A DNA stretch of 64,000 bases from DASPRG01 sp963796125. GTDB taxonomy: Bacteria > Nitrospirota > Thermodesulfovibrionia > Thermodesulfovibrionales > SM23-35. A program made the position numbers and the translations under genes. The stretch lies in NCBI GenBank assembly GCA_963796125.1, contig CAWCKM010000050.1, forward strand, positions 1 to 64,000, given 5' to 3'. Of the stretch, positions 7,141-15,803 are shown in pieces. The notes beneath the pieces were generated by a model, which did no database searches, was not told the origin of the DNA, and saw only the letters and a list, made by a program, of their open reading frames with translations. Each line of letters starts with the position of its first letter. Positions within the stretch are counted from its first letter, which is position 1.

Positions 7141-7843
7141 CTTTTTTTCCGCTGAATCTATACCCCACACCATAAACAGTAAGAATAAAAGACGGGTTCC
7201 TTGGGTCATCTTCTATCTTGTGTCTGATATTCTTGATGTGGGCATCTATGCTCCTCTCGTATCCTTCGAATTCGTATCCGAGGGCTTTTTGAACAAGTTC
7301 TTCTCTTGTAAAAACCTTTTGCGGAGAAGACGCAAGGGTGTAGAGAACCTTAAATTCCGTAGGTGTGAGACTTACCGGCTTATGTTTTCTTTGTACTTCG
7401 TAGCTCCTTCCGTCTATGATCAGCAATCCATCATTGAAACTAACAGGCCTGGTAGTATCCAGATCATCTTTCACCGCACGTTTTAATACTGCCTTCACCC
7501 TGTACACCAGCTCTTTCGGGCTGAAAGGTTTTGTCACATAGTCGTCTGCCCCAAGAGCAAACCCTACAATCCTTTCCTCCTCAAGAGCTTTGGAAGTCAA
7601 CATGATGATAGGAAAATCTCCTATCTCTTTAAGCTCCTGGCATACCTCCTCTCCGCTTATGTCAGGCAATTTCAAATCAAGAATGACAAGAAGGGGCATT
7701 TCCTTTAATGCAATATCGATAGCATCTCTTCCCCTCTCAGCATGGACAACTCTGAAGCCGGCTCCCTCAAGATATACTTTCACAATATTAGCAATCTTCC
7801 TATCATCCTCAACTAACAAGAATTGGGTTAACCATATATACAC
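7133..7843 (-). CDS. OmpR-family response regulator
   Basis: A 236-residue regulator. Receiver domain at about residues 8-125 with acidic pocket LLVEDD, phosphoacceptor in VILDLKLPD and lysine in VTKPFSPKEL; winged-helix output domain in the C-terminal 100 residues (SLTPTEFKVLYTLASSPQKVFTREELV, RSIDAHIKNIRHKIEDD, ILTVYGVGYRF). The start is probably GTG at 7843 with GGTGAG upstream; an ATG ten bases upstream is out of frame. The gene is followed by its kinase with an eight-base overlap. The four-box promoters in this window are its most likely targets (inference). No copy of the motif is visible in front of this gene itself. Confidence 0.92.
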   Translation of the reverse strand: MYIWLTQFLLVEDDRKIANIVKVYLEGAGFRVVHAERGRDAIDIALKEMPLLVILDLKLPDISGEEVCQELKEIGDFPIIMLTSKALEEERIVGFALGADDYVTKPFSPKELVYRVKAVLKRAVKDDLDTTRPVSFNDGLLIIDGRSYEVQRKHKPVSLTPTEFKVLYTLASSPQKVFTREELVQKALGYEFEGYERSIDAHIKNIRHKIEDDPRNPSFILTVYGVGYRFSGKKDA

Positions 7844-7981
7844 CTCACCATGTTTTTGATAAAATTATTCTTTAACAAAGAGTAACAATAATGACTATAA
7901 AAAAGTATCATCACGATAAGCAAGTAGCTCCTTTGGCTTGTTTCATGAAAGCCTTTGTTTCTTATCTAAACTAATTTCTTC

Positions 7982-8010
7982 TTGACAAGTCTATATGTCC
8001 TTAATATAAT
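7982..8010 (+). promoter_or_regulatory. Consensus sigma-70 promoter of ihfA
   Basis: TTGACA at 7982-7987, a 17-base spacer and TATAAT at 8005-8010 match the vegetative consensus completely. The ihfA ATG at 8037 follows 26 bases later with AAGGGGGG as ribosome-binding site. Confidence 0.8.
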
Positions 8011-8036
8011 TAAAAAAAATTCAGCAAGGGGGGTCT

Positions 8037-8321
8037 ATGACCAAGGCTGATTTGGTAGATGCAATTTTTGAAAAAATAGGGCTCTCGAAAAAAGAGGGGT
8101 TGGAGATCATCGAGTTAATTTTCGATACAATGAAGCAGAGCTTTGTTGAAGGTGAGTCTGTTAAATTATCAGGCTTCGGGACCTTCAATGTAAGGAAGAA
8201 GAATGCCAGAAGAGGCAGAAATCCAAAAACAGGAGAAGACCTTGAAATAACTCCCAGAAAAACAATTACCTTCAGGGCAAGTAATCAGCTAAAATCTGTC
8301 ATTGACAAAGGTAATGTATAA
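8037..8321 (+). CDS. ihfA: Integration host factor subunit alpha (HU/IHF family)
   Basis: A 94-residue DNA-bending protein with the whole HU/IHF fold: N-terminal helices (MTKADLVDAIFEKIGLSKKEGLEIIELIF), the KLSGFGTFNVRKKNARRGRNPKTGE signature with the Pro-bearing beta arm, and the C-terminal ITFRASNQLKSVID. The arm sequence and placement before a MerR-type gene match IHF-alpha gene neighbourhoods rather than HU. It should heterodimerise with IHF-beta, not seen here, and shape DNA at promoters and recombination sites. It stands behind a consensus promoter and overlaps the next gene by eight bases. Confidence 0.88.
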   Translation: MTKADLVDAIFEKIGLSKKEGLEIIELIFDTMKQSFVEGESVKLSGFGTFNVRKKNARRGRNPKTGEDLEITPRKTITFRASNQLKSVIDKGNV

Positions 8322-8703
8322 ATCCGCTTTTCAATTTCCGAAATCCGAGGTTTCTATTCCGGATAAGCTGTTCTACAAAATAGGGGAAGTGAGCAGGATA
8401 GTCGGTGTAGAGCCTTATGTCCTGAGGTATTGGGAAACAGAGTTTCCCTTTCTTAAACCGAGAAAAAATAAGTCAGGACAGAGAGTATATATAAAGAAAG
8501 ATGTCGAGTTCCTTCTTTATATTAAAAGGCTCTTATACCAGGAGAGATATACCATTGAAGGGGTTAGAAAGAGGCTCGGCGGTAACTCCATTCATGCTTT
8601 TGAACCTGATACAGAGGAAAAAACAACTGAGACAAAAAAACCTTCCATGGTAATTGAACACGTCAAGAAAAAACTCAGGGATATACTCAGCCATTTTTCA
8701 TAG
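8314..8703 (+). CDS. MerR-family transcriptional regulator
   Basis: About 129 residues from the ATG at 8314 (an upstream ATG at 8302 is also in frame). The N-terminal winged helix is typical of MerR: FYKIGEVSRIVGVEPYVLRYWETEFPFLKP, then SGQRVYIKKDVEFLLYIKRLLYQERYTIEGVRKRLGG. The C-terminal part is a short charged tail with no metal-binding cysteines, so it is not a metal sensor. The pairing ihfA-merR is common in diderm bacteria and the two genes overlap here. Its target is unknown; the family member next to ihfA is often described only as MerR-like. Confidence 0.85.
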   Translation: MYKSAFQFPKSEVSIPDKLFYKIGEVSRIVGVEPYVLRYWETEFPFLKPRKNKSGQRVYIKKDVEFLLYIKRLLYQERYTIEGVRKRLGGNSIHAFEPDTEEKTTETKKPSMVIEHVKKKLRDILSHFS

Positions 8704-8707
8704 CAAT

Positions 8708-8784
8708 CGGGGCGTAGCGCAGCCTGGTAGCGCACTCGCTTGGGGTGTGAGTGGTCGCCCGTTCAAATCGGGTCGCCCCGACCA
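8708..8784 (+). tRNA. tRNA-Pro (anticodon GGG)
   Basis: A 77-base cloverleaf with CCA encoded. Acceptor stem CGGGGCG pairs with CGCCCCG; D arm GCGCAGCCTGGTAGCGC; anticodon stem CTCGC/GTGAG with loop TTGGGGT, giving anticodon GGG; T arm GGTTCAAATC type (CCCGTTCAAATCGGG). The 3' end is ACCA. It lies five bases after the MerR gene stop and may be co-transcribed with it. Confidence 0.95.
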
Positions 8785-8887
8785 TAACTCATAAATAGTT
8801 ATACGTCCATGTTTGTTCTGCTACTCATCGAGAAACCTGAAGAGCAAAAGCCTTTTAAAATATTCCTCAAAAGATTAAACTATTTTT

Positions 8888-9505
8888 ATGCAAGAGTTTC
8901 AAACGTTTCTAACCTGGCTTGTGGATACGATCAGCTCAATGGGCTATCCCGGCATCATCATTCTTATGTTCATCGAAAGCACTTTTATCCCTCTTCCGTC
9001 AGAACTTGTCATCCCACCTGCAGGCTATCTTATCTCACAAAACCAGATGAGCTGGGTGGGAGTAATATTATCCGGAACATTCGGAAGCCTGATGGGTGCC
9101 CTTTTCAACTATGCCATCGCTGTTTTTTTTGGAAGACCTTTTATCCTGAGATATGGAAAATACTTCGGCATTTCACAGAAGCATTTTACGAAGGGAGAGA
9201 TTTTTTTCCAACAACATGGAACCATAAGTACTTTTATCGGAAGGCTTATTTTAGGAGTCCGTCACTATATATCATTCCCTGCAGGACTTGCCAGGATGCA
9301 CATAGGAAAATTTTGCTTTTATACTTCATTTGGCGCCGGCATATGGGTAATAGTGCTTGCATACATAGGATACTTTGTTGGAAACAACAGGGAAAAGGTT
9401 TTGGAAGTCAGCAAACAGTGCGGACTTTACATCCTTGCAGTCTGTGCATTGCTGGTTATAACCTACATCTTCTGGCATAGAAAGAAACAAAGAACCACCA
9501 TATAA
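8888..9505 (+). CDS. DedA/SNARE-associated family membrane protein
   Basis: A 205-residue integral membrane protein of the DedA family. It shows the family motifs: GYPGIIILMFIESTFIPLPSELVIPPAGYL (first re-entrant segment with the conserved acidic residue), GTFGSLMGALFNYAIAVFFGR (the G-x-x-x-G region) and FIGRLILGVRHYISFPAGLARM (conserved arginine). A final transmembrane helix (LYILAVCALLVITYIFW) precedes a basic tail. DedA proteins translocate undecaprenyl phosphate or phospholipid across the inner membrane; which one this does cannot be told. No strong ribosome-binding site is seen before the ATG. Confidence 0.88.
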   Translation: MQEFQTFLTWLVDTISSMGYPGIIILMFIESTFIPLPSELVIPPAGYLISQNQMSWVGVILSGTFGSLMGALFNYAIAVFFGRPFILRYGKYFGISQKHFTKGEIFFQQHGTISTFIGRLILGVRHYISFPAGLARMHIGKFCFYTSFGAGIWVIVLAYIGYFVGNNREKVLEVSKQCGLYILAVCALLVITYIFWHRKKQRTTI

Positions 9506-9577
9506 GCATTTTTGCATCCTCTATCTCTTTCCTCACAAATTGTGGTAAAAGCTATTTGACTATTGATATAATCACCA

Positions 9578-10849
9578 ATGCATTTCTTTGCTGACCTGCA
9601 TATCCATTCCAGGTATTCCCGCGCTACAAGCACTGATATGAAACTTGAGTCTCTCTGGAAATGGGCTCAACTGAAAGGGATAACGGTTATCGGCACCGGT
9701 GATTTTACCCACCCAACGTGGCTTAACGAAATAAAAGAAAAACTTGAGCCTGCAGGAAATAACCTCTTTACATTAAAAGAAAAATTACAGACAAACGACA
9801 TCCCTGCATCGTGCAGGTCGGATGTGTATTTTATGCTCACTGCAGAAATAAGCAGCATATATTCAAAGAAAGGAAAGACAAGAAAAATTCATAACCTCAT
9901 CTTTGCTCCTGACCTTTCCATTGCTGCAAGTATCAATACTTTTTTAGCGCGTATCGGAAATCTTTCATCTGACGGAAGGCCGATACTTGGACTTGATGCA
10001 AAGAATTTATTAAAAATCGTTCTTGATGCATCTCCAGATGCTTTACTCGTACCTGCCCATGCATGGACACCGCATTTTTCTGTCTTTGGCTCCGAATCTG
10101 GTTTTGACTCTTTATCAGAATGTTTTGAGGAATTAACCCCTCATGTCTATTCCATAGAAACAGGACTTTCTTCGGACCCACCGATGAACTGGCGCCTTTC
10201 GAGTCTCGACCATATCACCCTGATATCAAATTCTGATGCTCATTCCCCTGCGAAACTCGGTCGGGAGTCAAATATTTTCGATACCGAAATATCATACAAG
10301 GCAATAAAAAATGCGATAAAGAATAGGAAGGGGTTTGTTGGTACTATTGAGTTCTTCCCTGAGGAAGGGAAATACCATTATGACGGACATAGATCATGCG
10401 GAGCCTGTCTTTCTCCCAAAGAAACGATAAAGAATAATTATTTGTGTCCTGCCTGCGGAAGAAGGGTTACGATCGGAGTTATGCACAGAGTCGAAAAACT
10501 TGCTGACAGGCCGGATGGTTTTAAGCCCCAAAAAGCGCCGGTATTCCATTCTCTCATCCCTCTGACTGAAATCATTGCTGAGACTTTCAAAGTAGGCACG
10601 AATACAAAAACAGTTCAGTCATGGTATTTAAAACTCCTGAGCAGCCTCGGCAATGAATTCAGGATACTCATGGAGTCTCCTCTTTCTGATATCGAACAGG
10701 CCAGTTTGCCCTCTCTCTCGGAGGCAATATCGAACATGCGTGCAGGAAAGGTTCATATTGCTCCAGGATTTGACGGAGAATACGGAAAGATAAAGATCTC
10801 TGAGAAAGTGGAGAGGAAAGAGATAAAAGGACAGGGGACACTTTTTTAA
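9578..10849 (+). CDS. Endonuclease Q-like PHP-domain DNA repair nuclease
   Basis: A 423-residue protein resembling EndoQ, a nuclease that cuts 5' to deaminated bases and abasic sites. PHP metal ligands are visible: DLHIHSRYSRATS (residues 6-18), TGDFTHP, a HAWTPHF block near 165 and SNSDAHSP near 225. After the PHP domain comes a zinc-finger-like module (CGACLSPKETI..YLCPACGRRVTIGV, with four cysteines) and the MHRVEKLADRPDG motif seen in this family. Such proteins are often annotated as UvrD-associated. The extreme C-terminus is GQGTLF, which fits a sliding-clamp-binding pentapeptide. It stands alone behind DedA and before a TPR protein. Confidence 0.8.
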   Translation: MHFFADLHIHSRYSRATSTDMKLESLWKWAQLKGITVIGTGDFTHPTWLNEIKEKLEPAGNNLFTLKEKLQTNDIPASCRSDVYFMLTAEISSIYSKKGKTRKIHNLIFAPDLSIAASINTFLARIGNLSSDGRPILGLDAKNLLKIVLDASPDALLVPAHAWTPHFSVFGSESGFDSLSECFEELTPHVYSIETGLSSDPPMNWRLSSLDHITLISNSDAHSPAKLGRESNIFDTEISYKAIKNAIKNRKGFVGTIEFFPEEGKYHYDGHRSCGACLSPKETIKNNYLCPACGRRVTIGVMHRVEKLADRPDGFKPQKAPVFHSLIPLTEIIAETFKVGTNTKTVQSWYLKLLSSLGNEFRILMESPLSDIEQASLPSLSEAISNMRAGKVHIAPGFDGEYGKIKISEKVERKEIKGQGTLF

Positions 10850-10932
10850 ATTTGTGAACAAAGTCTCTACATTGTTTAATTGCTCGAATTCTGCTACAGT
10901 TTATAAAAATCAATATTAAAGCGAGGTTTACC

Positions 10933-11508
10933 ATGAACCCAGACGATCTCCTTAAAGAAGCACAATTGCTTCTTGTTGACGGAAAACACAGAGAAAGTAT
11001 TGAATCATTCACAAGAGCTATCGAGGCAGGTGCTGACCCGTATATTTGTTTTTTAAGCCGTGGTGTTGTTCATTTAAAATTAAAAGAAGTCGATGATGCA
11101 ATCAATGATTTCAGCAAAGCTATTGAAGCAAACAATAAGAGTGCACGGTCATACTTCTACCGCGGCCTGGCATATATGGATAAAAATGAGTATGAAAAAG
11201 CTGCTGACGATTTTTCTCATGCCCTTGAACGAAAGACAGATTACGGCATGGCAAAATTTTCACGGGCTGTAGCATACGCACGCATGAATAAGACAGAGGA
11301 GGCAATCGAGGACATGATGGTTGTCATACCTGAGATGGAAAAAAATCTTCAGGCTTTCTCTGATTCCTACGGAATTGTAAGAACAGAAATGTGGAAGGTC
11401 TTTGCACAACTTTCAGGGGACAGACCATGGCCGACTGTTGAACTGGGTGAAAAAGAGATAGAGACTATCAAGAAATGGCTCAAGGAAGGCGAAGAAAATT
11501 CAGGGTGA
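10933..11508 (+). CDS. TPR-repeat protein
   Basis: A 191-residue soluble protein made of about four tetratricopeptide repeats, with typical positions such as YICFLSRGVVHLKLKEVDDAINDFSKAIE and SYFYRGLAYMDKNEYEKAADDFSHALE. No signal peptide is seen, so it should be cytoplasmic. The start ATG follows AGCGAGGT. TPR proteins serve as scaffolds; the partner is unknown. The C-terminal 50 residues are not repeat-like (VRTEMWKVFAQLSGDRPWPTVELGEKE). Confidence 0.8.
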   Translation: MNPDDLLKEAQLLLVDGKHRESIESFTRAIEAGADPYICFLSRGVVHLKLKEVDDAINDFSKAIEANNKSARSYFYRGLAYMDKNEYEKAADDFSHALERKTDYGMAKFSRAVAYARMNKTEEAIEDMMVVIPEMEKNLQAFSDSYGIVRTEMWKVFAQLSGDRPWPTVELGEKEIETIKKWLKEGEENSG

Positions 11509-11523
11509 CATTTTACATTTATG

Positions 11524-12187
11524 TTATTCAATAAATCTTACTATCTGATCCGTTTCAACCCTGTCTGTTCTGAATTTATTTACTGGAGATTCCAGATCAG
11601 GATAGCCTACTGACATTCCAAGAACAAGTCTTTTTGTTTCCGGAATCCCTAAAAAATTTTTTACGTGCTGTGCATAATCTGTAACAAATGCCTGTGGAAC
11701 AGTCCCCAGTCCATATGCATGGGCTGCAAGCATAAGGCTCTGTGCAAATAATCCCATATCAAAAATAGACCATACGGGCAACGATGAATCCTGAAAGAGA
11801 AAGATGCCGTGTGGAGCTCCATAAAACTGGAAGTTTGCTATTTTTGCCTTTTTCAAAGCTTCCGGTGAAAACATATCCACCCCTGTGAATTCACTCCTTT
11901 TCTTCAAAAGTGCACGTAATCCTTGCTTCTATATGGGACGGCCATGACTGAGGCTCGGGAATGTCAGGAGAAGGTTTGGTATTCTTTTCGAGTTCTTCTA
12001 ATAGAATTTTTGATAATTCTTCTTTCTTCTTGCCTGAAATAATAACAACTTCCCATGGCTGGGTGTTCTTGTACGAAGGACTCCATTTTGCCGTTTCGAC
12101 AATAGCCTTCAGTATTTCCACCGGGACAGGATGCGGTTTAAACCCCCTGATGCTCATCCTCGTCTTAATGCATTCAATGATATCCAT
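11524..12187 (-). CDS. Nitroreductase family protein (frameshifted)
   Basis: Two overlapping frames together encode one nitroreductase of about 220 residues. The first (12187-11891) has MDIIECIKTRMSIRGFKPHPVP and WSPSYKNTQPWEVVII, the FMN phosphate-binding arginine and the PSxxNxQPW motif. The second (to 11524) has GLFAQSLMLAAHAYGLGTVPQAF and LGIPETKRLVLGMSVGYPD. They join at about 11905-11925, where KKRSEFTG continues in the +1 frame, so one base is missing or extra. Nitroreductases reduce nitro groups, quinones or flavins with NAD(P)H using FMN. The sequence is otherwise well conserved, which favours a recent indel or an assembly error over old decay. Confidence 0.8.
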
Positions 12188-12269
12188 CGTTTCCTCCTTT
12201 TAAAAATTATTCACAGAAAGAGATGTGGTCAGGTTTTATTCTGCTGATTATCCTTTCCCTCTGATAAAT

Positions 12270-12698
12270 CTATTTTATATAGTATCCTGAGACCCTCCAT
12301 TTCCCGTCTTTATCCAGCATTGGCGTAATTGTCTCTGTTGCATGCTGTTTATTTTTAAACGATGTCTCATATTGAATAACAACATATTCACCATCCGGAG
12401 CGCCGGGGAGAGTTTTTGTGTAATTTTTGGATTTCAGATTCCTTGAAAGGACTACACCAAGCGGATTTCTGAATGATTCAAGTGAATTCCTCCACTGTTC
12501 TCTGGGAACAGCATTCTTGAAATATTGCGCAGCTTCGTCCCAGCTCTCAGAGTATTTGCCTTCATCAACCAATTTCAACCATGCCTTTGCAGTATGTACC
12601 GCAGCTTTCTCTTTTGACTGGTCTGCCATAACATACTGAAAAAATGCAAGCAAACATATAAACCCTAATGATAATACTATCCTTGATTTACGTTTCAC
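12270..12698 (-). CDS. Exported DUF4019-like protein
   Basis: A 142-residue protein with a signal peptide (RIVLSLGFICLLAFFQYVMA) and a DUF4019-type domain: AKAWLKLVDEGKYSESWDEAAQYFKNAVPREQWRNSLESFRNPLG, then YVVIQYETSFKNKQHATETITPMLDKDGKWRVSGYYI. The fold is of the NTF2/snoaL kind, a small periplasmic module of unknown role. The start is GTG at 12698, preceded by AAGGAGG. It follows the HTH/zinc-ribbon gene on the same strand with a 26-base gap. Confidence 0.8.
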   Translation of the reverse strand: MKRKSRIVLSLGFICLLAFFQYVMADQSKEKAAVHTAKAWLKLVDEGKYSESWDEAAQYFKNAVPREQWRNSLESFRNPLGVVLSRNLKSKNYTKTLPGAPDGEYVVIQYETSFKNKQHATETITPMLDKDGKWRVSGYYIK

Positions 12699-12724
12699 TC
12701 TTGCCTCCTTGAATCAATCAATGT

Positions 12725-13057
12725 TTAACCGCTCTTCTTTACAGAGAAAAGAGGGTCACTTATCATCTCATGACGGCACACAGGGCATTTGCCCGGCTTT
12801 CTTAGCCTCTCCCTCTTTCTGAACACAAAGCCGCATTTCTTGCATGCTGCAGGTGTAACAACAAAATTATGTTCTCTTCTGTTGATTGTCCTCAGGATAT
12901 GCTCAAGGTGTTCGTATACTTCTCTTTCGCTAACACCAATACAGGCGGATATTTCCCTGGCTGAGAAGGCCCTGTTTTCAAGTAAAGATCTTATTTCTTT
13001 ACGGATGGTATCGTGCCTTTCAACAGGTACAAAGGGTTCCTCAGGTTTCTTTTTCAC
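12725..13057 (-). CDS. Predicted HTH/zinc-ribbon transcriptional regulator
   Basis: A 110-residue protein. The N-terminal half is a winged helix (IRKEIRSLLENRAFSAREISACIGVSEREVYEHLEHIL) and the C-terminal half a zinc ribbon with two pairs of cysteines (ACKKCGFVF and GKCPVCRHE). This matches the COG3357-type regulators found in archaea and anaerobic bacteria. The start lies nine bases after the stop of the FKBP gene upstream, so the two are co-transcribed. The target is unknown. Confidence 0.75.
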   Translation of the reverse strand: MKKKPEEPFVPVERHDTIRKEIRSLLENRAFSAREISACIGVSEREVYEHLEHILRTINRREHNFVVTPAACKKCGFVFRKRERLRKPGKCPVCRHEMISDPLFSVKKSG

Positions 13058-13065
13058 ATCCTGTC

Positions 13066-13494
13066 TTACCCTATCTCTACAAGATCTATATTGAACGTGA
13101 GATCTTTTCCAGCCAGGGGATGGTTGGCATCAAGAGTTATAGAATCCCCTGATATTTCTGTGATTGTTGCTAACAGGTTTCTCCCATCCGGACTTACGAG
13201 GTTAATGACAAGCCCCCCTTTTGGTTCAATATCCGGGGGAAAATCGGATTTGTTAAACTTAAGCAAAAGATCTTCCCTGTGGGAACCGTAAGCCTCATCT
13301 GAAGGAATCCTTAGTGACTTTGTTTCTCCTACAGACATTCCTATAACAGCTTCCTCAAAACCCTTGATGAGCTGTCCTTTGCCAAGGGTAAACTGAAGAG
13401 GGTCGCGTTCTTTTGAAGAATCAAAGACCGTACCGTCTTCCAAAGTGCCTGTGTAGTGAACCTTTACGGTATCACCATTTTTTGCCTCTGACAT
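13066..13494 (-). CDS. slyD: FKBP-type peptidyl-prolyl isomerase (SlyD-like)
   Basis: A 142-residue prolyl isomerase. The N-terminus (AKNGDTVKVHYTGTLEDGTVFDSS) and IKGFEEAVIGMSVGETKSLRIPSDEAYG belong to the FKBP domain; the middle is an insert-in-flap chaperone domain (LINLVSPDGRNLLATITEISGDSITLDANHPLAGKDLTFNIDLVEI). No histidine-rich metal tail is present, unlike E. coli SlyD. It assists folding in the cytoplasm. ATG is preceded by GGAGGAG. Confidence 0.9.
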   Translation of the reverse strand: MSEAKNGDTVKVHYTGTLEDGTVFDSSKERDPLQFTLGKGQLIKGFEEAVIGMSVGETKSLRIPSDEAYGSHREDLLLKFNKSDFPPDIEPKGGLVINLVSPDGRNLLATITEISGDSITLDANHPLAGKDLTFNIDLVEIG

Positions 13495-13563
13495 TTTCTT
13501 CTCCTCCTGTTTTATGATTATAATAACATGCTACTATGTATAAAAATTGAGGAGGTAAGAGAC

Positions 13564-14396
13564 ATGAAAATATATCAATTGCATAGACTTTGCAATCTTA
13601 TTAAAAATTATTTGAAGCTTTTTCCGGTTATCATCTCTTGCTTTTATTGCGTGTCAATCAGTTCCAATCACAGGAAGGCAGCAATTGAATCTCGTTCTTC
13701 AGGTACCGTTCTCAGTATGAGCAACTCTGAATACGGTGAATTTCTTTCGAAAAACAAGGTTATTACAAACACACCGGAAGCGCAGATGGTACAGCAGGTT
13801 GGTCAGAACATCCAGCATTCGGTAGAAAGATTTTTTGCGCAGAACAATTTATCTGAAAGATTAAAAGGGTATCACTGGGAATTTAACCTTGTCGAGGGGA
13901 AGAGTGTCAACGCCTGGTGTATGCCGGGCGGTAAAGTTGTCGTGTACACCGGAATCCTTCCTGTAGCAAAAGATGATGTTGGTCTGGCTGTTGTTGTAGG
14001 GCATGAGATTGCCCACGCTGTAGCACAACATGGTGATGAACGTATGAGCCAGGGGCTGCTTGCACAGATGGGAGGGGTTGCTCTCGCCACTGCACTCTCA
14101 TCGAAACCAAAGGAGACAAACCAGTTATTTATGGCAGCCTATGGCATTGGTACACAGGTAGGTGTATTAATGCCCTATAGCAGGCTTCAGGAATCTGAAG
14201 CAGACCGCCTTGGCCTGATCTTCATGGCTATGGCAGGATATGATCCTCGTGCTGCTGTTGATTTCTGGAAAAGAATGGCAGCAAAGAAGAGGGAGCATCT
14301 CTTCCGGAATTCCTGAGTACTCATCCGGCAGACGAAACCAGGATCAGGAACCTGGAGAAGTTAATTCCCGAGGCAATGCAGTATTACAAGAGTTAG
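13564..14396 (+). CDS. M48-family zinc metalloprotease (C-terminal frameshift)
   Basis: The start ATG at 13564 has GAGGAGGT eight bases upstream. A hydrophobic N-terminus (LFPVIISCFYCVSISS) exports the protein. The M48 core is present: PGGKVVVYTGILPV, zinc motif VVGHEIAHAVAQHG and third ligand QESEADRLGLIFMAMAGYDPRAAVDFWKRM. The open frame stops at 14316, but the typical C-terminus (FLSTHPADETRIRNLEKLIPEAM) continues in another frame to 14396, so a one-base indel lies at about 14300-14316. The family (BepA/YcaL/LoiP-like) degrades misfolded envelope proteins. The missing tail is not catalytic, but the frameshift may be a sequence error. Confidence 0.85.
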
Positions 14397-14405
14397 AGAG
14401 ATATA

Positions 14406-15794
14406 TCAAAACCCTATAGTCTGCGGCGCCCTCGGGCAGGGGATTACATCGCGGATATTGGGCATACCTGTTATATACTGAACCAGTCTTTCAAATCCCA
14501 AGCCGAAACCTGCATGTGGAGCAGTTCCAAACCTCCGGAGATCGAGATACCATTGAAGATTTTCTGAAGGTATTCTCATCTCCTTCATCCTCTCTTCCAG
14601 CACATCAAGCCTTTCCTCACGCTGGCTTCCACCAATAATCTCACCCACTTTTGGGACAAGAACGTCCATTGCAGCCACGGTTCTTCCATCAGGGTTCAGC
14701 TTCATATAAAAGGCCTTTATCTCTTTCGGGTAATCTGTCACAATAACCGGCCCCTTGAAGACACTGTCCGTAAGATACCGTTCATGCTCAGACTGCAAAT
14801 CCAACCCCCATGCAACGGGAAATTCAAACTTTTCTTTAGCATCCCTCAATTCCTTTACAGCATCAGCATAGGTAACATGCATACAAGGCATGTCAGCCAG
14901 TCTGGCAAGCTCTGCAAGAGAAATTTTCCTATACTGATTCTCAAGGAATGAAAGTTCTTTTTCTCCTTTTTCCAGAACAACTCTGCAAAGGAAGCGGAAA
15001 AAATCCTCTGCCAGCTCCATATCATCCCTGAGATCGGCAAAAGCCATTTCAGGTTCGACCATCCAGAACTCTGACAGATGACGTGTTGTGTTTGAATTTT
15101 CAGCCCTGAACGTAGGGCCAAAGGTGTATACGTTTCCGAGAGACATGGACATAAACTCTGCCTCAAGCTGTCCGCTCACTGATAAAAAAGTGCGCCTGCC
15201 AAACAGGTCCTGTGAAAAATCTATGCTCCCATCTTCTCTTTTTGGAAGATAATCAAGATCAAGGGAAGTTACGGTAAACAGTTCCCCCGCGCCTTCACAA
15301 TCACTGGACGTGATGATGGGAGTATGCACCCATATGAATCCCCTGTTTTGAAAAAACTCATGGATTGCATGAGCAAGGATATTTCGTAACCTGAATACAG
15401 CACCGTAGGTATTCGTTCTCGGCCTGAGATGGCCTATTTCTCTTAAAAACTCAAGGGTATGTCCTTTCTTCTGAAGGGGATATGTTTCCGGATCTGCTTC
15501 TCCAAAAACTTCAATCTCAGAAACTTCCACCTCATATTTCTGACCCTTTGCAGGTGACTCTTTCAGTATGCCTTTCACACCGATGGCTGATCCGGTATTG
15601 CACCGTTGAAGCTGCTGAAACGCAGGTGAATTCACTGACACAATAAATTGCAGGGTATCCTGCGTGGAACCATCATTCAATGCGAGGAAAGCAAGGCCTT
15701 TTGATTCCCTTTTTGTCCTTACCCAGCCGCATACGGTAACCTGCTGTCCCACATATGTTCCGGCAATGACATCTTTTATGAGCAGCCGTTTCAA
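14406..15794 (-). CDS. asnS: Asparaginyl-tRNA synthetase
   Basis: A 462-residue class II synthetase, intact. N-terminal OB-fold anticodon-binding domain (GQQVTVCGWVRTKRESKGLAFLALNDGS), motif 2 region FGPTFRAENSNTTRHLSEFWMVEPEMAF and motif 3 GFGLGFERLVQYITGMPNIRDVIPCPR. The HLSEFWMVEPE motif with asparagine-type surroundings indicates AsnRS rather than AspRS. It charges tRNA-Asn with asparagine. It is ten bases downstream of the kinase gene at 15804 and probably shares its transcript. Confidence 0.95.
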   Translation of the reverse strand: MKRLLIKDVIAGTYVGQQVTVCGWVRTKRESKGLAFLALNDGSTQDTLQFIVSVNSPAFQQLQRCNTGSAIGVKGILKESPAKGQKYEVEVSEIEVFGEADPETYPLQKKGHTLEFLREIGHLRPRTNTYGAVFRLRNILAHAIHEFFQNRGFIWVHTPIITSSDCEGAGELFTVTSLDLDYLPKREDGSIDFSQDLFGRRTFLSVSGQLEAEFMSMSLGNVYTFGPTFRAENSNTTRHLSEFWMVEPEMAFADLRDDMELAEDFFRFLCRVVLEKGEKELSFLENQYRKISLAELARLADMPCMHVTYADAVKELRDAKEKFEFPVAWGLDLQSEHERYLTDSVFKGPVIVTDYPKEIKAFYMKLNPDGRTVAAMDVLVPKVGEIIGGSQREERLDVLEERMKEMRIPSENLQWYLDLRRFGTAPHAGFGLGFERLVQYITGMPNIRDVIPCPRAPQTIGF

Positions 15795-15803
15795 GGTAGA
15801 CTC

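Noticed and set aside
7844..7960. A copy of the four-box promoter before the response regulator
   Set aside because: Searched by eye in both directions; no phased TTCAYAA boxes found.
8809..9480. Long frame overlapping the DedA gene
   Set aside because: It is a shadow frame of DedA; its protein lacks membrane motifs.
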